From positions 1 through 64,000 of the forward strand of contig CAJUND010000010.1 in the NCBI GenBank assembly GCA_910587655.1: DNA of 64,000 nucleotides. Reading direction: 5' to 3'. Shown here piece by piece: positions 31,983-42,296 of this stretch. Source of the stretch: an uncultured Agathobacter sp. (lineage in GTDB: Bacteria; Bacillota; Clostridia; Lachnospirales; Lachnospiraceae). The notes beneath the pieces were generated by a model. That model made no database searches, was not told the DNA's origin, and saw only the letters and a list, made by a program, of their open reading frames with translations. Both the position numbers and the translations under genes were made by a program. Position 1 is the stretch's first letter, and the number at the start of each line of letters is the position of its first letter.

Positions 31983-33512
31983 CTATTTACTGTTTTCACT
32001 CAAAAAATTTTTTGCATCTCTAATAAAGCTAAGAACAATCAATACAACAACCATTGCTATTGGAAATGCCGCTATTATAGACACAGTTTGCAAATTACTC
32101 ATAGAGCCCTCCGCAAAAATAAGTGCAATCGGCAACAGAATCAACAAAACCGCCCAAAATAATTTCAGCCTGCCATCTGTCTCTTCCCCCTCGTCAAGTT
32201 CTTTATAGCTATACTGACTCGCCACCAAAGTGATACTGTCAAACGAGGTTGCATAAAAGGCAACCATTGCCACAATCAATATAATTAATACAAGCGAATG
32301 TAAAGGAAGTGTTCCAATAATGGCTACCACCGTTTCATATAAATCCCCGCATTCTTCCCAAAGCCCAAGCACATCCATTTTTCCCTGCATCTGCAAACCA
32401 AGCCCATAATTGCCTAGCACAATAAAGGAAAACATCGTGCTGCTCATACCAAATGCATATGCTCCAAGAATGACTTGTTTCACGGTTCTTCCCCGACTGA
32501 TACTCCCCATAAAAAATGGTGATGCCACACACCAAACCATCCAGTACGCCCAATAAAACACCGTCCAGTTTTGTGGAAACGATGATGCCCTAAGAGCATC
32601 TGTCCATGTACTGAGACTAATAAAATTCTGGATAACATTTCCGACTGCCGTAAATCCGGTTTCTATAATGTATCTGGACTCGCCCCCCAATACCAGCACA
32701 TACGCTAGCAATGCCCCAAATAGATACATGCATAAATTTGCAAGCCATGATATCCCCTTAATCCCTTTCAATACTGCAAATGAATATACAAGGCATGTGA
32801 TAATAAGAATCACAATTGTTACATATTTCGAGTTTCCAATTCCAAACAAGTTCATTAATGCCGTAGACAACAGCGGAGTTGCAACCGAAAATGTAGTGGC
32901 TGTTCCAGCAATTAATGCGATAACTGCCAAAACATCAATACATTTTCCCATAAGCTTATCCGTCTTGTCTCCAAGCAATGGGCGGCATGCCTCCGAATAT
33001 TTCTGCTTCTTTACGTCCCGGACATGCAGCATAAATCCAAAACATGCCGCAAGCACTGCATAAAAACTCCACGGAATCGGTCCCCAGTGAAACAGCGGAT
33101 ATGTTGACGCCCAGTCCTGCATAGCTCCCAACTCCGCCACATGTGGCTCCCGTGCATATGACATCCATTCACAAAACGAATAAAAAAGAATATCCGCTGC
33201 CAATCCACAGGTAAATACCATCGCTCCCCATGACCAGAAACTATATTTTGGTTTTTCTCCTTTCTTTCCCAACGTTATCTTCCCTATATCAGAAAAAGCA
33301 ATCCACAAAGAAACTATAAAAAATCCCAATCCTATCACAAGATAATATGTGCCAAAAACATCTCCTAGAAACCCTCTGACTGCCGATAGTATATTTGCAG
33401 AACCTTCCGGCTCCACGACAAACAATATACACAGCAGCAAAATAATAACAAATGGTATAACTGTCGTTGCCGGATTGATTTTCTTTGTTGTCTTTCTTTC
33501 ATTCTTTTTCAT
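31983..33512 (-). CDS. BCCT-family choline/betaine transporter
   Basis: 509 aa with 12 predicted TMs. The BCCT signature is present (FYWAYWMVWCVASPFFMGSI with SRGRT following), along with the tryptophan-rich TM segments. Its position directly after LicA and LicC genes in the same orientation suggests it imports choline for phosphocholine synthesis, the role LicB plays in Haemophilus. The stop of licC is 19 nt upstream; the ribosome binding site is weak. Confidence 0.9.
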   Translation of the reverse strand: MKKNERKTTKKINPATTVIPFVIILLLCILFVVEPEGSANILSAVRGFLGDVFGTYYLVIGLGFFIVSLWIAFSDIGKITLGKKGEKPKYSFWSWGAMVFTCGLAADILFYSFCEWMSYAREPHVAELGAMQDWASTYPLFHWGPIPWSFYAVLAACFGFMLHVRDVKKQKYSEACRPLLGDKTDKLMGKCIDVLAVIALIAGTATTFSVATPLLSTALMNLFGIGNSKYVTIVILIITCLVYSFAVLKGIKGISWLANLCMYLFGALLAYVLVLGGESRYIIETGFTAVGNVIQNFISLSTWTDALRASSFPQNWTVFYWAYWMVWCVASPFFMGSISRGRTVKQVILGAYAFGMSSTMFSFIVLGNYGLGLQMQGKMDVLGLWEECGDLYETVVAIIGTLPLHSLVLIILIVAMVAFYATSFDSITLVASQYSYKELDEGEETDGRLKLFWAVLLILLPIALIFAEGSMSNLQTVSIIAAFPIAMVVVLIVLSFIRDAKNFLSENSK

Positions 33513-33530
33513 ATTTGTCGTTTTCCATAT

Positions 33531-34241
33531 TCATACATATTTTGAATAGCTGTTATCCACCGTAGCCAGTTCATCCACACTGTCAAGTTCAATAATATCT
33601 CCTTTTTCCATTTGTCTAATCCCCAGCCGGAAATTTTGGGGATAGCAAAACAAGGCAACGTCATCCCAATAAATCCGGTAGTTCCTTTTTTCCTCAAACT
33701 CGATCTCGATGTATCTGCCAAGTTTCTTTCCATCTTCGAACGTCCATCTTGAAATACTATATAACTGCCATCCTCCCTTCCCGCCTTCTCTGGAACAATG
33801 TGTAACAATTCCATCTTCAACAGACATTAACCATTCGTTCGTCGGTTCCTCCGTCCACACTGCATTATAGCCGGAACATTCAAACTCCGGTGATAAAGCG
33901 CTATCATTAAAAACCATCTGATCTCCATCCAGAATAATGGAATTTCCAATATATTTTCGCGCAACATAAAGAGAAGAGACATTATTAGTAAATTCATAAT
34001 ACGGATTTTCAATCAACTCAAGTCCGGGATATTCAACTGGCAAATTTACAAACTGCTCTTTTTTATATCCGACTATCACGTAAATTTTATAGATACCATT
34101 CACATGCAGTCCATGAATTACGGTATCAATCATCCTCACTCCATTCACACGAATCAAGGGCTTCGGAATTTTCAAAGTAACCGGGCACATACGTTCTCCA
34201 AATCCCGCCGCCATAATTATTGCCTTATCCACCCTGTTCAT
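33531..34241 (-). CDS. licC: CTP:phosphocholine cytidylyltransferase (LicC-like)
   Basis: 236-aa nucleotidyltransferase. IIMAAGFGERMCPVTLKIPKPLI is the nucleotide-binding loop, ILDGDQMV holds a metal-binding Asp and WDDVAL is near the C-terminus, as in LicC. It converts phosphocholine to CDP-choline. The start at 34241 has GGAG 7 nt before and overlaps licA by 17 bp; a longer frame would extend into licA. Between the BCCT and licA genes. Confidence 0.88.
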   Translation of the reverse strand: MNRVDKAIIMAAGFGERMCPVTLKIPKPLIRVNGVRMIDTVIHGLHVNGIYKIYVIVGYKKEQFVNLPVEYPGLELIENPYYEFTNNVSSLYVARKYIGNSIILDGDQMVFNDSALSPEFECSGYNAVWTEEPTNEWLMSVEDGIVTHCSREGGKGGWQLYSISRWTFEDGKKLGRYIEIEFEEKRNYRIYWDDVALFCYPQNFRLGIRQMEKGDIIELDSVDELATVDNSYSKYV

Positions 34242-35175
34242 TGCTAATCTCCATTTCTCTTTTTGCAAGCTGATAGTACCCTTTGGCATACTCATACTGG
34301 CATAAAGCATATTCCCCAAACTCAACCCCGACGTGTCTTTTATACTCACACCAATTACTCCATAAAAGTCCGCACACTGCAATATAACAGTAAATCTTTA
34401 TTCTGGTGGATTGCGGACAACAATTTTCAAAATAAATGTCAATTAATCTGTCTATCTGCCCCCTGTTATAGGAACTATAGATACAAAACATGGCAATATC
34501 TACATGCGGATCCTGCATCCCCGCATATTCCCAGTCAGTCAATTGCAGATTTTCCGTCCCAGTTTCATCCACATAGAACAAAAAGTTATCCGGTACTGCA
34601 TCTATATGCGTCAGGCAATATGAGGCAGCATACTTGTCAATATAATCCATCAAAGACCATACATTTTTTTTCGTCTTTTGATAGTCTCCATAAACAGAAG
34701 GTTTTCTGTCCCAAAGGCTCTCATAAAACGCAATCTGACCAAAAAGATCAAATTCGTGTGCAACCTTAAGTTTCATATTATGAAAATTTCTAAGCTTTTC
34801 CATGCACCTACTCACATCAAACTCGTCATTAGGATTGCATACCCGAACCCCTTCAAGAAATTTGGTTATCTTATACCCATTATTAGGATTTATATATACT
34901 ACGTTATCGCACAATCCTTTGTCTGCAATCGCTTGATATACTTGAGCTTCTTGTTTCCGATCAATCAACTGGTCGGTTCCTTCCCCCGGAACCCGTATAA
35001 TATATTTAATATTTCTGCACGAAAAAAGGAATGAGCAGTTGGTCATTCCCCTTTTTAATGCTGTAATATTTTCTATTTCATATGATGAAACTTGAAGTAT
35101 TTGAGAAATACACTCTATTGTTTCTAAATCTAATTGACCAATCCATTCCGCATTTGTCACATTCCTGTCTTTCAT
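34225..35175 (-). CDS. licA: Choline kinase (LicA-like)
   Basis: 316-aa aminoglycoside/choline-kinase fold protein. Brenner's motif HIDAVPDNFLF (about 197-207) and metal-binding LTDWEYAG (about 217-224) are intact, and GMTNCSFLF near residue 43 matches LicA proteins. Phosphorylates imported choline. Operon with licC and the BCCT gene. No CAAT- or other simple-sequence repeats of the kind that phase-vary Haemophilus licA are present. Confidence 0.9.
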   Translation of the reverse strand: MKDRNVTNAEWIGQLDLETIECISQILQVSSYEIENITALKRGMTNCSFLFSCRNIKYIIRVPGEGTDQLIDRKQEAQVYQAIADKGLCDNVVYINPNNGYKITKFLEGVRVCNPNDEFDVSRCMEKLRNFHNMKLKVAHEFDLFGQIAFYESLWDRKPSVYGDYQKTKKNVWSLMDYIDKYAASYCLTHIDAVPDNFLFYVDETGTENLQLTDWEYAGMQDPHVDIAMFCIYSSYNRGQIDRLIDIYFENCCPQSTRIKIYCYIAVCGLLWSNWCEYKRHVGVEFGEYALCQYEYAKGYYQLAKREMEISNEQGG

Positions 35176-35203
35176 TCTTTAAAACATCCTCTGTTTACAA
35201 TTT

Positions 35204-36652
35204 TCATTTGCCACATGTATTTTTTCTCCATCTCCTTTTTACTTCCTGAATGCATTTTACAAAAATTATGTCATTATTAATATATAATATAAAAAAATAC
35301 ATTATCATGCCAATGATAATTTGTGACACTAAAATAATCACGTTTTTCTCCAAAACAATATCCATGTATTTTGTAACACCAAATATCAGCACACCCGCAA
35401 AAATATAATACCAGTCAGGTTTTATGCTGAATTGTATATATTTCTTTGTCATATGTGCCTGGATAAATGCAATAAAAACCTCTGTAATCAATGTTGCAAC
35501 AGCAGCACCTATCGACTGCCATTGTCTAATCATAAAATAATTCATACATATATTTAAAATAGCGCCAGCAGCTATTGACAGATTAAATTCTTTCTGATGG
35601 TCTGAGGCAATCAAATACTGCCCTCCATACAAATTGCTTATCCCACATGCTAACACAACCGGACCCAGTATATAAAGAAGGTATTCCACCTTTTCATATC
35701 CTGCACCAAAAAAAACGTTTGTAAACACTTTTGAGATTCCCATAATCCCAGCGGTCAACGGAATCCCGATTGCCCAGATAAGTTTTCCATTCATTTTCAA
35801 CGTATTCCCCACGGCATTCTTATCATTTCCTGATGACAGCATATTTGCTAAATTCGGCATAAATACGATACTCATAGCACCAATCACACCAAACAGTAAA
35901 TTATTTATCCTTTCACTCTGCGAATATAATCCCACCTCTGTTTCCGTTGCCAATGTCCCCAACATAATTTTATCAAGTTTGGTATATAAGGTATTGAAAA
36001 TTGTTGGGATAAACATAACCCAGACCTTAATAAAATGTTTTTTCAGACCCCTGACCGTAAATTTCACACGGACTATGATACTTTTTAATGAAGGCCAAAG
36101 GCATAGCTGCGCCACAAGATTTCCCACCGTACTTATTGCAACATATAAATATAAGTCATCTCGTGATTTGACTCCTAAAAAAATAGCAAACACACTAAGT
36201 AAATGGATCAACAAATTCCTTATTGTAATAAGTTTAAATTTTTCCATTCCTTGAAAAAACCATGTTATATCGATTAGGTTTGTCCATAATGCCATTCCAC
36301 TAATCCAAAACAATTTTTTATCAATTCCATGGTTAAGTATAACAAATATACCATAAACAATAGCAACAACAAAAAAAAGACATACGCGGATAAATGAAAG
36401 CTGATAAAAAATAAAACTTCTCTTTTTTTCATCCTGCTGTACATATGCAACTTCCCTCATTCCATAAAGATTCAGTCCCATCAGTTCAAACAAAACAAAA
36501 TAAGATACGACCGTTCCCGCATATGCTTCCTTCCCGATATTTTCCACACCGAGTACCCTTGAAATATATGGCGTGGTAATAATCGGCAGCAATATTAATA
36601 ATATTTGGTAAATAACCGTATATATGTAATTTAACAGTACTTTTCTATTCAT
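35204..36652 (-). CDS. wzx: Wzx-type polysaccharide flippase
   Basis: 482 aa with about 12-14 TMs of the MOP/PST superfamily (N-terminus LLPIITTPYISRVLGVENIGKEAYAGTVVSYFVLF). Expected to translocate undecaprenyl-linked repeat units across the membrane. Overlaps the FkbM methyltransferase gene by 8 bp. With the polymerase-like gene at 45592 it indicates Wzx/Wzy-type assembly. Confidence 0.92.
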   Translation of the reverse strand: MNRKVLLNYIYTVIYQILLILLPIITTPYISRVLGVENIGKEAYAGTVVSYFVLFELMGLNLYGMREVAYVQQDEKKRSFIFYQLSFIRVCLFFVVAIVYGIFVILNHGIDKKLFWISGMALWTNLIDITWFFQGMEKFKLITIRNLLIHLLSVFAIFLGVKSRDDLYLYVAISTVGNLVAQLCLWPSLKSIIVRVKFTVRGLKKHFIKVWVMFIPTIFNTLYTKLDKIMLGTLATETEVGLYSQSERINNLLFGVIGAMSIVFMPNLANMLSSGNDKNAVGNTLKMNGKLIWAIGIPLTAGIMGISKVFTNVFFGAGYEKVEYLLYILGPVVLACGISNLYGGQYLIASDHQKEFNLSIAAGAILNICMNYFMIRQWQSIGAAVATLITEVFIAFIQAHMTKKYIQFSIKPDWYYIFAGVLIFGVTKYMDIVLEKNVIILVSQIIIGMIMYFFILYINNDIIFVKCIQEVKRRWRKNTCGK

Positions 36653-37517
36653 TTACAATTCCCGTTTCGTCTATAGCGTATAATACTGTTTCTGTCCATG
36701 CCCTTGCATAATGTCTGACATAAAGTTTATAAAAAGGATACTTTTTATGAATATACTCTATTATGCCCAGCATTTGTTCATTTGTATGGTAAATGCAGAT
36801 TGCCAGTGTCGGGTGATTATTTTTTATCGTTTTCTCCGCCCTCTCCAATGCTTCCGGCTCTGCTCCCTCTATATCCATTTTAATAAAGGAAATTCCCATA
36901 TAATCTGCTGCAGCATCTATAGAATCCGCTTCCACTTGTACCCCCCCATCCGCAATCCTGCTTGCATAATCCGCTCCTAAATCAAATGATAGTTTCGCTT
37001 TTTCTTTCCAAACTGCTTTCTTTATAATACGATATGAAAAATCTTCATGTCTTTCTGTCATGCCAGATAATGTTTTTTCTAATTTAGAAGCATTAAACCT
37101 ATCCGGCTCCCAGCAAATAATCTTTAATCCTGCATCTGGCTTCCCCCAATTGGACCACTTCTTTTCAAGCAATAATACGGTATCCCCCGTATAAGCACCA
37201 CAATCCATAATTATCTCATTTTCATGAAACCTGATTATTTCACTGTCAAAATACTTTTCGTCTGCCCGGCTTGTACATGACAAATACTTCCGTTTTAACG
37301 TACACTGGTATCTAATCGCATTTACATATACTGCCCTGCTCTTTTCATCAGCAAAGAGTTTCGTATTTCTTTGAATCCGCTGTTTGTTCATCTCAAAAAA
37401 ATCCATACAGCAATTAAATATCTCTGTATCAATAAACCACATCATGAATTTTGCAAAAAGTGCAAAGCGTTTACTTCTCTGGATTTTTCTCCAGTATCTA
37501 ATCAGCACTTTTCTCAT
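36645..37517 (-). CDS. FkbM-family methyltransferase
   Basis: 290 aa. SAM-binding DCGAYTGDTVLL (about residues 103-114), acidic end of strand 2 in CWEPDR, and FIKMDIEGAEPEALERA typical of FkbM enzymes. Probably O-methylates a sugar of the repeat unit. AAAGGAG upstream. The N-terminal 90 residues are helical and basic, which may aid membrane association. Confidence 0.88.
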   Translation of the reverse strand: MRKVLIRYWRKIQRSKRFALFAKFMMWFIDTEIFNCCMDFFEMNKQRIQRNTKLFADEKSRAVYVNAIRYQCTLKRKYLSCTSRADEKYFDSEIIRFHENEIIMDCGAYTGDTVLLLEKKWSNWGKPDAGLKIICWEPDRFNASKLEKTLSGMTERHEDFSYRIIKKAVWKEKAKLSFDLGADYASRIADGGVQVEADSIDAAADYMGISFIKMDIEGAEPEALERAEKTIKNNHPTLAICIYHTNEQMLGIIEYIHKKYPFYKLYVRHYARAWTETVLYAIDETGIVNE

Positions 37518-37532
37518 ATAACTGCTCCTTTG

Positions 37533-38810
37533 TTATCGAACATATAATAACAATGCTGCAACAAACAAGAAATACGCTATTCCCATAAACAAAAGAAGCC
37601 TGTCTTTATATATCACTGTCATAGGGTCTGCTTCCTCATAGCAATCCACGTCAAAACTGTATCTCAAATAAAGAACCAGCGCCCCAATAATTAAAAATAT
37701 TGTATATGCTGTCTGAAAACGTTCCAGAGCCCACAATGAAAAAAAGACCATTGACATTGTAAGCCCCAGATTCATTATTTTTGCCAGCCATGATTCACTG
37801 TATCTTTTAATACAGCTTCTCTGAAATTCCTCTGGCAGTCTTTTTTCAGCAAGCCGTTTTTCCATTACCATATAAAGCGCAAGCCCGCACATTGTCAACA
37901 ACAGATAGCTTGATATCGGAGTTTTGGTAAGACACCCCCCTATTTCCAAACGAAGGATATATCCTACCACCAGTATCATACTTTCCACCACAGGAACATT
38001 TTTTAATTTCCATACACTATATCCAATATTGATCGCCAGATATAAAATCGCCAGTAAAAATATTTCAATCCAAATATCTATAGAAACAAACAAATACAAC
38101 AGCACAAAAAATCCAAAAGACAATAATAGTACTGCCGCTAAACAGTTTTTTGCTTCTCTTTTCGTTATCCTCCCCGATACCAAAGGAGTTTTCTGCTTTC
38201 TGGGATTGTACCGATCATTCTCATAGTCACAAATGTCATTTATTACATATACAGTAGATGACAACAGGCAAAGAGCCACAAAAATAAAAACACAGCATTC
38301 AAGACTCCTCGCATCCTCTAAAAATCTCCCACCGCATAATGGAGGAAGAAAAACCAGTATATTCTTAATCCAATGATTTACACGCAGCAGTTTCAGCCAA
38401 TCAATCATTTTATCCTGTAATACAAAAATCATTTTACTTGCAAAATAGCTCACCATGAAAAAAACGCCGGTAACAATAACTGCACTGATATACGGATTCA
38501 TCGCAGCATAATGAACCAGTATCCATAATACAAATGTACTGGCTGCACCCATAGCTAATTTCATTACAAAGAACTCTGCGGCCTCTGCTGCAGTTCCTCC
38601 CTGCTGCTTGAATACCAACCGTTTGTTCAATAAAAAAGCAATTATTACAGCAATCATATATGCCAGTACATTCGCGGCCACATACCAAACATGAAATATT
38701 TCAATCGAAAAAAAATAAATAATAAAATTTAAAACCGTAACGCTACCATTGACAACTATATATTTTACAAAATTTTTCACATCATTTGTTTTCTGCACTA
38801 CATTTCCCAA
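37533..38810 (-). CDS. GtrA-UbiA fusion, putative polyprenyl-phosphate glycosyl-transfer protein
   Basis: 425 aa, wholly membrane. Residues 1 to about 130 form a four-TM GtrA-like domain (FVKYIVVNGSVTVLNFIIYF, AFLLNKRLVF). Residues about 135-425 are a UbiA prenyltransferase with NDICDYENDRYNPRK (first Asp-rich motif) and YKDRLLL (second). That form, with TPLVSGRI, resembles decaprenyl-phosphate phosphoribosyltransferases. The fusion suggests making and flipping a polyprenyl-phospho-pentose. Start probably TTG 38810, not certain. The next gene upstream carries a GT-C domain that could use the product. Confidence 0.82.
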   Translation of the reverse strand: MGNVVQKTNDVKNFVKYIVVNGSVTVLNFIIYFFSIEIFHVWYVAANVLAYMIAVIIAFLLNKRLVFKQQGGTAAEAAEFFVMKLAMGAASTFVLWILVHYAAMNPYISAVIVTGVFFMVSYFASKMIFVLQDKMIDWLKLLRVNHWIKNILVFLPPLCGGRFLEDARSLECCVFIFVALCLLSSTVYVINDICDYENDRYNPRKQKTPLVSGRITKREAKNCLAAVLLLSFGFFVLLYLFVSIDIWIEIFLLAILYLAINIGYSVWKLKNVPVVESMILVVGYILRLEIGGCLTKTPISSYLLLTMCGLALYMVMEKRLAEKRLPEEFQRSCIKRYSESWLAKIMNLGLTMSMVFFSLWALERFQTAYTIFLIIGALVLYLRYSFDVDCYEEADPMTVIYKDRLLLFMGIAYFLFVAALLLYVR

Positions 38811-38814
38811 AGTT

Positions 38815-41358
38815 CTATAAGTCCGGCCACCATCTTTTTAAATCAATCAGTCCATAAATATATAAAAAAAGCGACTGCAAATGCAGCACATCAAGCCAAT
38901 ACATTCCCCGCACCGCAATCCGTACAATCCTTCTCTCAGGTTTTAAGCTATTTCTGCCATATAAGTATGGATTTTTGATATACTCCGGAAAAAATTGTTT
39001 CAGCATATATTTCATGTCGTGATATTCTTCTCGCATAGCATGCATTCCCACACTGGAACCGCTTTTTAGCATATGCCAGCAATATATCTTATAAACCCAG
39101 TAAACATATTCTTCTTTTCTTTCCCTTGCAATATCATAATAATGCAAATGCAGATAAGAAAATTCTTTTTCACCGACTCCCTTTATAAAACTGTTCATAT
39201 ATGTATGGCTGACAGATTTAGGATTTGAAACATAATAATAACCATATGTTTTTTCCGCATAACATACTGTAGGATTACAGCCCACAATATAAGCCCTCAA
39301 CAGAACATCTTCTAAAACCTTCCCTTCGGGAATTTTTAGATGATGTTCTGTCCAGAACGTCTTCTTGAAAAGCTTTCCCCAATTAGATATATGCCCATAT
39401 AATGCTTCCTGCTCATCCTTAAACTTCCTCCAGTATCTGATTTGCCCATTTATGTCTACACTGGTAAAATTTGCAAAAACAATATCCGGTAGTGCATCTT
39501 GCCTGTAGTGAATTTCTTCCACCAGGGTTTTCAAAAATGTGTTCTCAAGATAATCATCCGCATCCAAAAACATAAAATAGTCCGTATCTGCATATTGCAC
39601 AGCATAATCTTTTCCACCGCCCGGTCCTCTGTTTACATCAGAATCAATTAATATAATCGGAGTTGCCATCTCGTTTTTCATCAGCTTCTTTATACATGCA
39701 ACTGTTCCATCTGTAGATGCATCATTATAAACAATCAGCTTATCAAACGGATACGACTGCACTAATACGCTATTGATACATTTTTCAATGCTTGTTTCTC
39801 CATTAAACACCGAAACTATACATGAAACGGACATATACCTATCCATATCCATTACCTTTTCTAATAATACTAATTTTCTAATCATTTTTGATAACTCATT
39901 AATTCCGCAGATTGCCAGCACCGCCTGGAACACAAAAACAATCACCCTATATCTGGTCTGTACTCCAGAACCTGCAATCAAATACATCATATACCCAAGC
40001 CAGCATAAGGAAAGAAAAGATACGGCTGCATCTTTCCTCTTCAATGCAAAAGGCATCAGCAATATCAGCAATGAATTCCAAATTGTCCATATGCCCGTCC
40101 AACTGCTAAACGTATCTGCTGCTTCCTGATTGACCGTGCCATCTGCATTATTTACAGACCAGTAAACGGGCCATGTTTCGCTATAAAATAAAAGCTCAAA
40201 CTTCTGTTTCCATATTCTCGGAAATAAATGAAAATTTTCTCTCAATGTCTTATGTACTGCAATGTTCACCTTCTCAAGTCCTATTGCTAATGTTTCAGAT
40301 TCCTCACACTCCCTGATTGCTTCCCCTGACTGGTCTGCATCCCAATTACCGTTCTCATCCACAGAATATCCCCACAACAAATAGTATCCCGTCGCCTGCT
40401 GCACATCTGTCCTGATATACTGCTCTAATGCAGGCTCTAAAACAACCGGAACCCCCCAAGTCACAAGCAGCGAAAGAACAATTATTTCGGTGCCATATAC
40501 CAAGGATTTTCTAATCCCCGAAAAGTTTCCAATAATCATATTCAAAATTTCAGAACAGAGTAACAGCACACAAACAAATGCGGATATCGGCTTAAATATG
40601 GATGCACCTGCACCACAAAATATTGCAAGCAGTAAATATGACGTTCCCCTTTTTATTTCATTCCGCTTTTTTGCATATTTCTTATAAAACAGTCCCATGA
40701 GCAGCAAAAAGAAAATAATGATATGATCTGGTGATGTCACGGAACTCCATAGGATACACTGCGGCCATAACGCAGCCACTGCTACACATATCATTGCCAT
40801 CCACTCTGACGCAAACTCCCGTACCATAAAATACAAAATAATAAAAGACAGAACATTAAACACAAGATTCAGTATGACCATATAAGCCGTACTGCATCCA
40901 AACAATCTATATATCCAATGGGTCAGCAGCATATAATATCCCCATGCAGGATACAATGAATAATATTTCTGAAAATCATCCATCTCTGACAATAATACGG
41001 TATAATTCTGATATTCTCCATTTTCCTGAAGATAATTCCAAAATTTCGTTGCCTGAAAAAAATCCGAACTCTGCTGCGGAGACAAATACACATAATAAGC
41101 AATTCTTAAAGCAATTCCCAGAAATATGATAAAATAAAACATCGCCTTATGAATCGGGAACTTTAAAATTCGTTCTTTAAAATAAATCAATCCAATGATA
41201 CAGCCTATGCTTATCACAAATGCTACCATACTGCTTAAGCAGCTTCTATGCACATAGATTCCCCTCATTCCGGCAAAAAGACAAAATGCAGAAAAAATGA
41301 AAATATAAAGATACAAAAATATAGTTTTGTTAATTTTCACTATCCTTTTGTTTTCCAT
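38815..41358 (-). CDS. Fusion of a GT-C membrane glycosyltransferase and a GT2 domain
   Basis: 847 aa. Residues 1-510 hold about 11-12 TMs in the GT39/ArnT-like style, with QQSSDFFQATKFW after TM3 as likely catalytic acidic loop. From about 515 a cytosolic GT2 domain follows: VSCIVSVFNGETSIEKC, YNDASTDGT, and DXD in FLDADDYLENTFL. GT-C enzymes use polyprenyl-phosphate sugars on the outer face and GT2 enzymes nucleotide sugars inside, so one polypeptide may act on both faces. Overlaps the GT8 gene by 19 bp. Confidence 0.82.
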   Translation of the reverse strand: MENKRIVKINKTIFLYLYIFIFSAFCLFAGMRGIYVHRSCLSSMVAFVISIGCIIGLIYFKERILKFPIHKAMFYFIIFLGIALRIAYYVYLSPQQSSDFFQATKFWNYLQENGEYQNYTVLLSEMDDFQKYYSLYPAWGYYMLLTHWIYRLFGCSTAYMVILNLVFNVLSFIILYFMVREFASEWMAMICVAVAALWPQCILWSSVTSPDHIIIFFLLLMGLFYKKYAKKRNEIKRGTSYLLLAIFCGAGASIFKPISAFVCVLLLCSEILNMIIGNFSGIRKSLVYGTEIIVLSLLVTWGVPVVLEPALEQYIRTDVQQATGYYLLWGYSVDENGNWDADQSGEAIRECEESETLAIGLEKVNIAVHKTLRENFHLFPRIWKQKFELLFYSETWPVYWSVNNADGTVNQEAADTFSSWTGIWTIWNSLLILLMPFALKRKDAAVSFLSLCWLGYMMYLIAGSGVQTRYRVIVFVFQAVLAICGINELSKMIRKLVLLEKVMDMDRYMSVSCIVSVFNGETSIEKCINSVLVQSYPFDKLIVYNDASTDGTVACIKKLMKNEMATPIILIDSDVNRGPGGGKDYAVQYADTDYFMFLDADDYLENTFLKTLVEEIHYRQDALPDIVFANFTSVDINGQIRYWRKFKDEQEALYGHISNWGKLFKKTFWTEHHLKIPEGKVLEDVLLRAYIVGCNPTVCYAEKTYGYYYVSNPKSVSHTYMNSFIKGVGEKEFSYLHLHYYDIARERKEEYVYWVYKIYCWHMLKSGSSVGMHAMREEYHDMKYMLKQFFPEYIKNPYLYGRNSLKPERRIVRIAVRGMYWLDVLHLQSLFLYIYGLIDLKRWWPDL

Positions 41359-42296
41359 TTTAATAAAACCTCATATACTTTAAATGGTAAAAACCTCATT
41401 TTTAACAGTTGTATTTTTTTCCTCCATGAAAGTTTCTTCTTTGACATACCCAAATAAAGCCTTCCTTTTTCAGCATAATGCTTATATCTGCCCTTCAAAG
41501 GATGATGACAATTCTCTTCCCATGGGCGCACATCCGGATAGCCAGTGAAATGAATGATTACGGGATGTTTTCTTGCCTCCTTTATTTCCATCTCGCTATA
41601 ATAATCCATAATATTAAAATATCCTGTCAGGTTACTGTAAGACATTAGAAAAATAGGGCTCATTGCATTATATTTCACATCCAAAATCTTAATCTTCCCA
41701 CTGCATACCACATTAATGGCATCCTGATCGGGAAGAAACATCTCATCTCTATGCTGCCTGATATATTTAATCAATTGTTCTGTCACACTATTTCTTCTCC
41801 ATTCTGACAAATTTATTAAAAGGACTCCTGAATTAATATAATAATCTTCTTTCCCTAATCCAATACTTCTTTTATAAACTTCAGATATGGTATCTTTTAC
41901 CCCCCCTGCCCAATAATTTTCTATATCCACATTCCATAATTTTTCCAGACCAACATCATCAACAATGGTATCACAGTCCAGATAAATAACTCTTTCCAAA
42001 TCTTTTAATAGTTCCGGCAAAAATATTCTACAGTATAAGCCTAACGATTCTTGAAATCTTGGAGGAATAAACCCCATTTTATCAGCGACGTTCGTTACAT
42101 CATGTACTTTATAATTTCCACCATATCCATCAATAGTACTTATTAAACAACTTTTGTCTGTTTCTGTAAGCCCATTGTCCAATATGTCAATATATACCTT
42201 TTTCAAGTCCACATGCTCCAAAACGGAAATAATGCTTTTCTCCATCTGCGGCGCGTATGCATGGTCACTCGCATATGCTATATGAATATCACTCAT
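41340..42296 (-). CDS. Glycosyltransferase family 8
   Basis: 318 aa from the ATG at 42296, which forms an ATGA overlap with the preceding gene. IAYASDHAYAPQMEKSIISVLEH opens the GT8 fold, YLDCDTIVDD holds the DXD, and FNSG/NLSEWR (YYINSGVLLINLSEWR) and HFTGYPDVRPW complete it. Probably transfers glucose or galactose with retention during repeat-unit assembly. Confidence 0.9.
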   Translation of the reverse strand: MSDIHIAYASDHAYAPQMEKSIISVLEHVDLKKVYIDILDNGLTETDKSCLISTIDGYGGNYKVHDVTNVADKMGFIPPRFQESLGLYCRIFLPELLKDLERVIYLDCDTIVDDVGLEKLWNVDIENYWAGGVKDTISEVYKRSIGLGKEDYYINSGVLLINLSEWRRNSVTEQLIKYIRQHRDEMFLPDQDAINVVCSGKIKILDVKYNAMSPIFLMSYSNLTGYFNIMDYYSEMEIKEARKHPVIIHFTGYPDVRPWEENCHHPLKGRYKHYAEKGRLYLGMSKKKLSWRKKIQLLKMRFLPFKVYEVLLKWKTKG

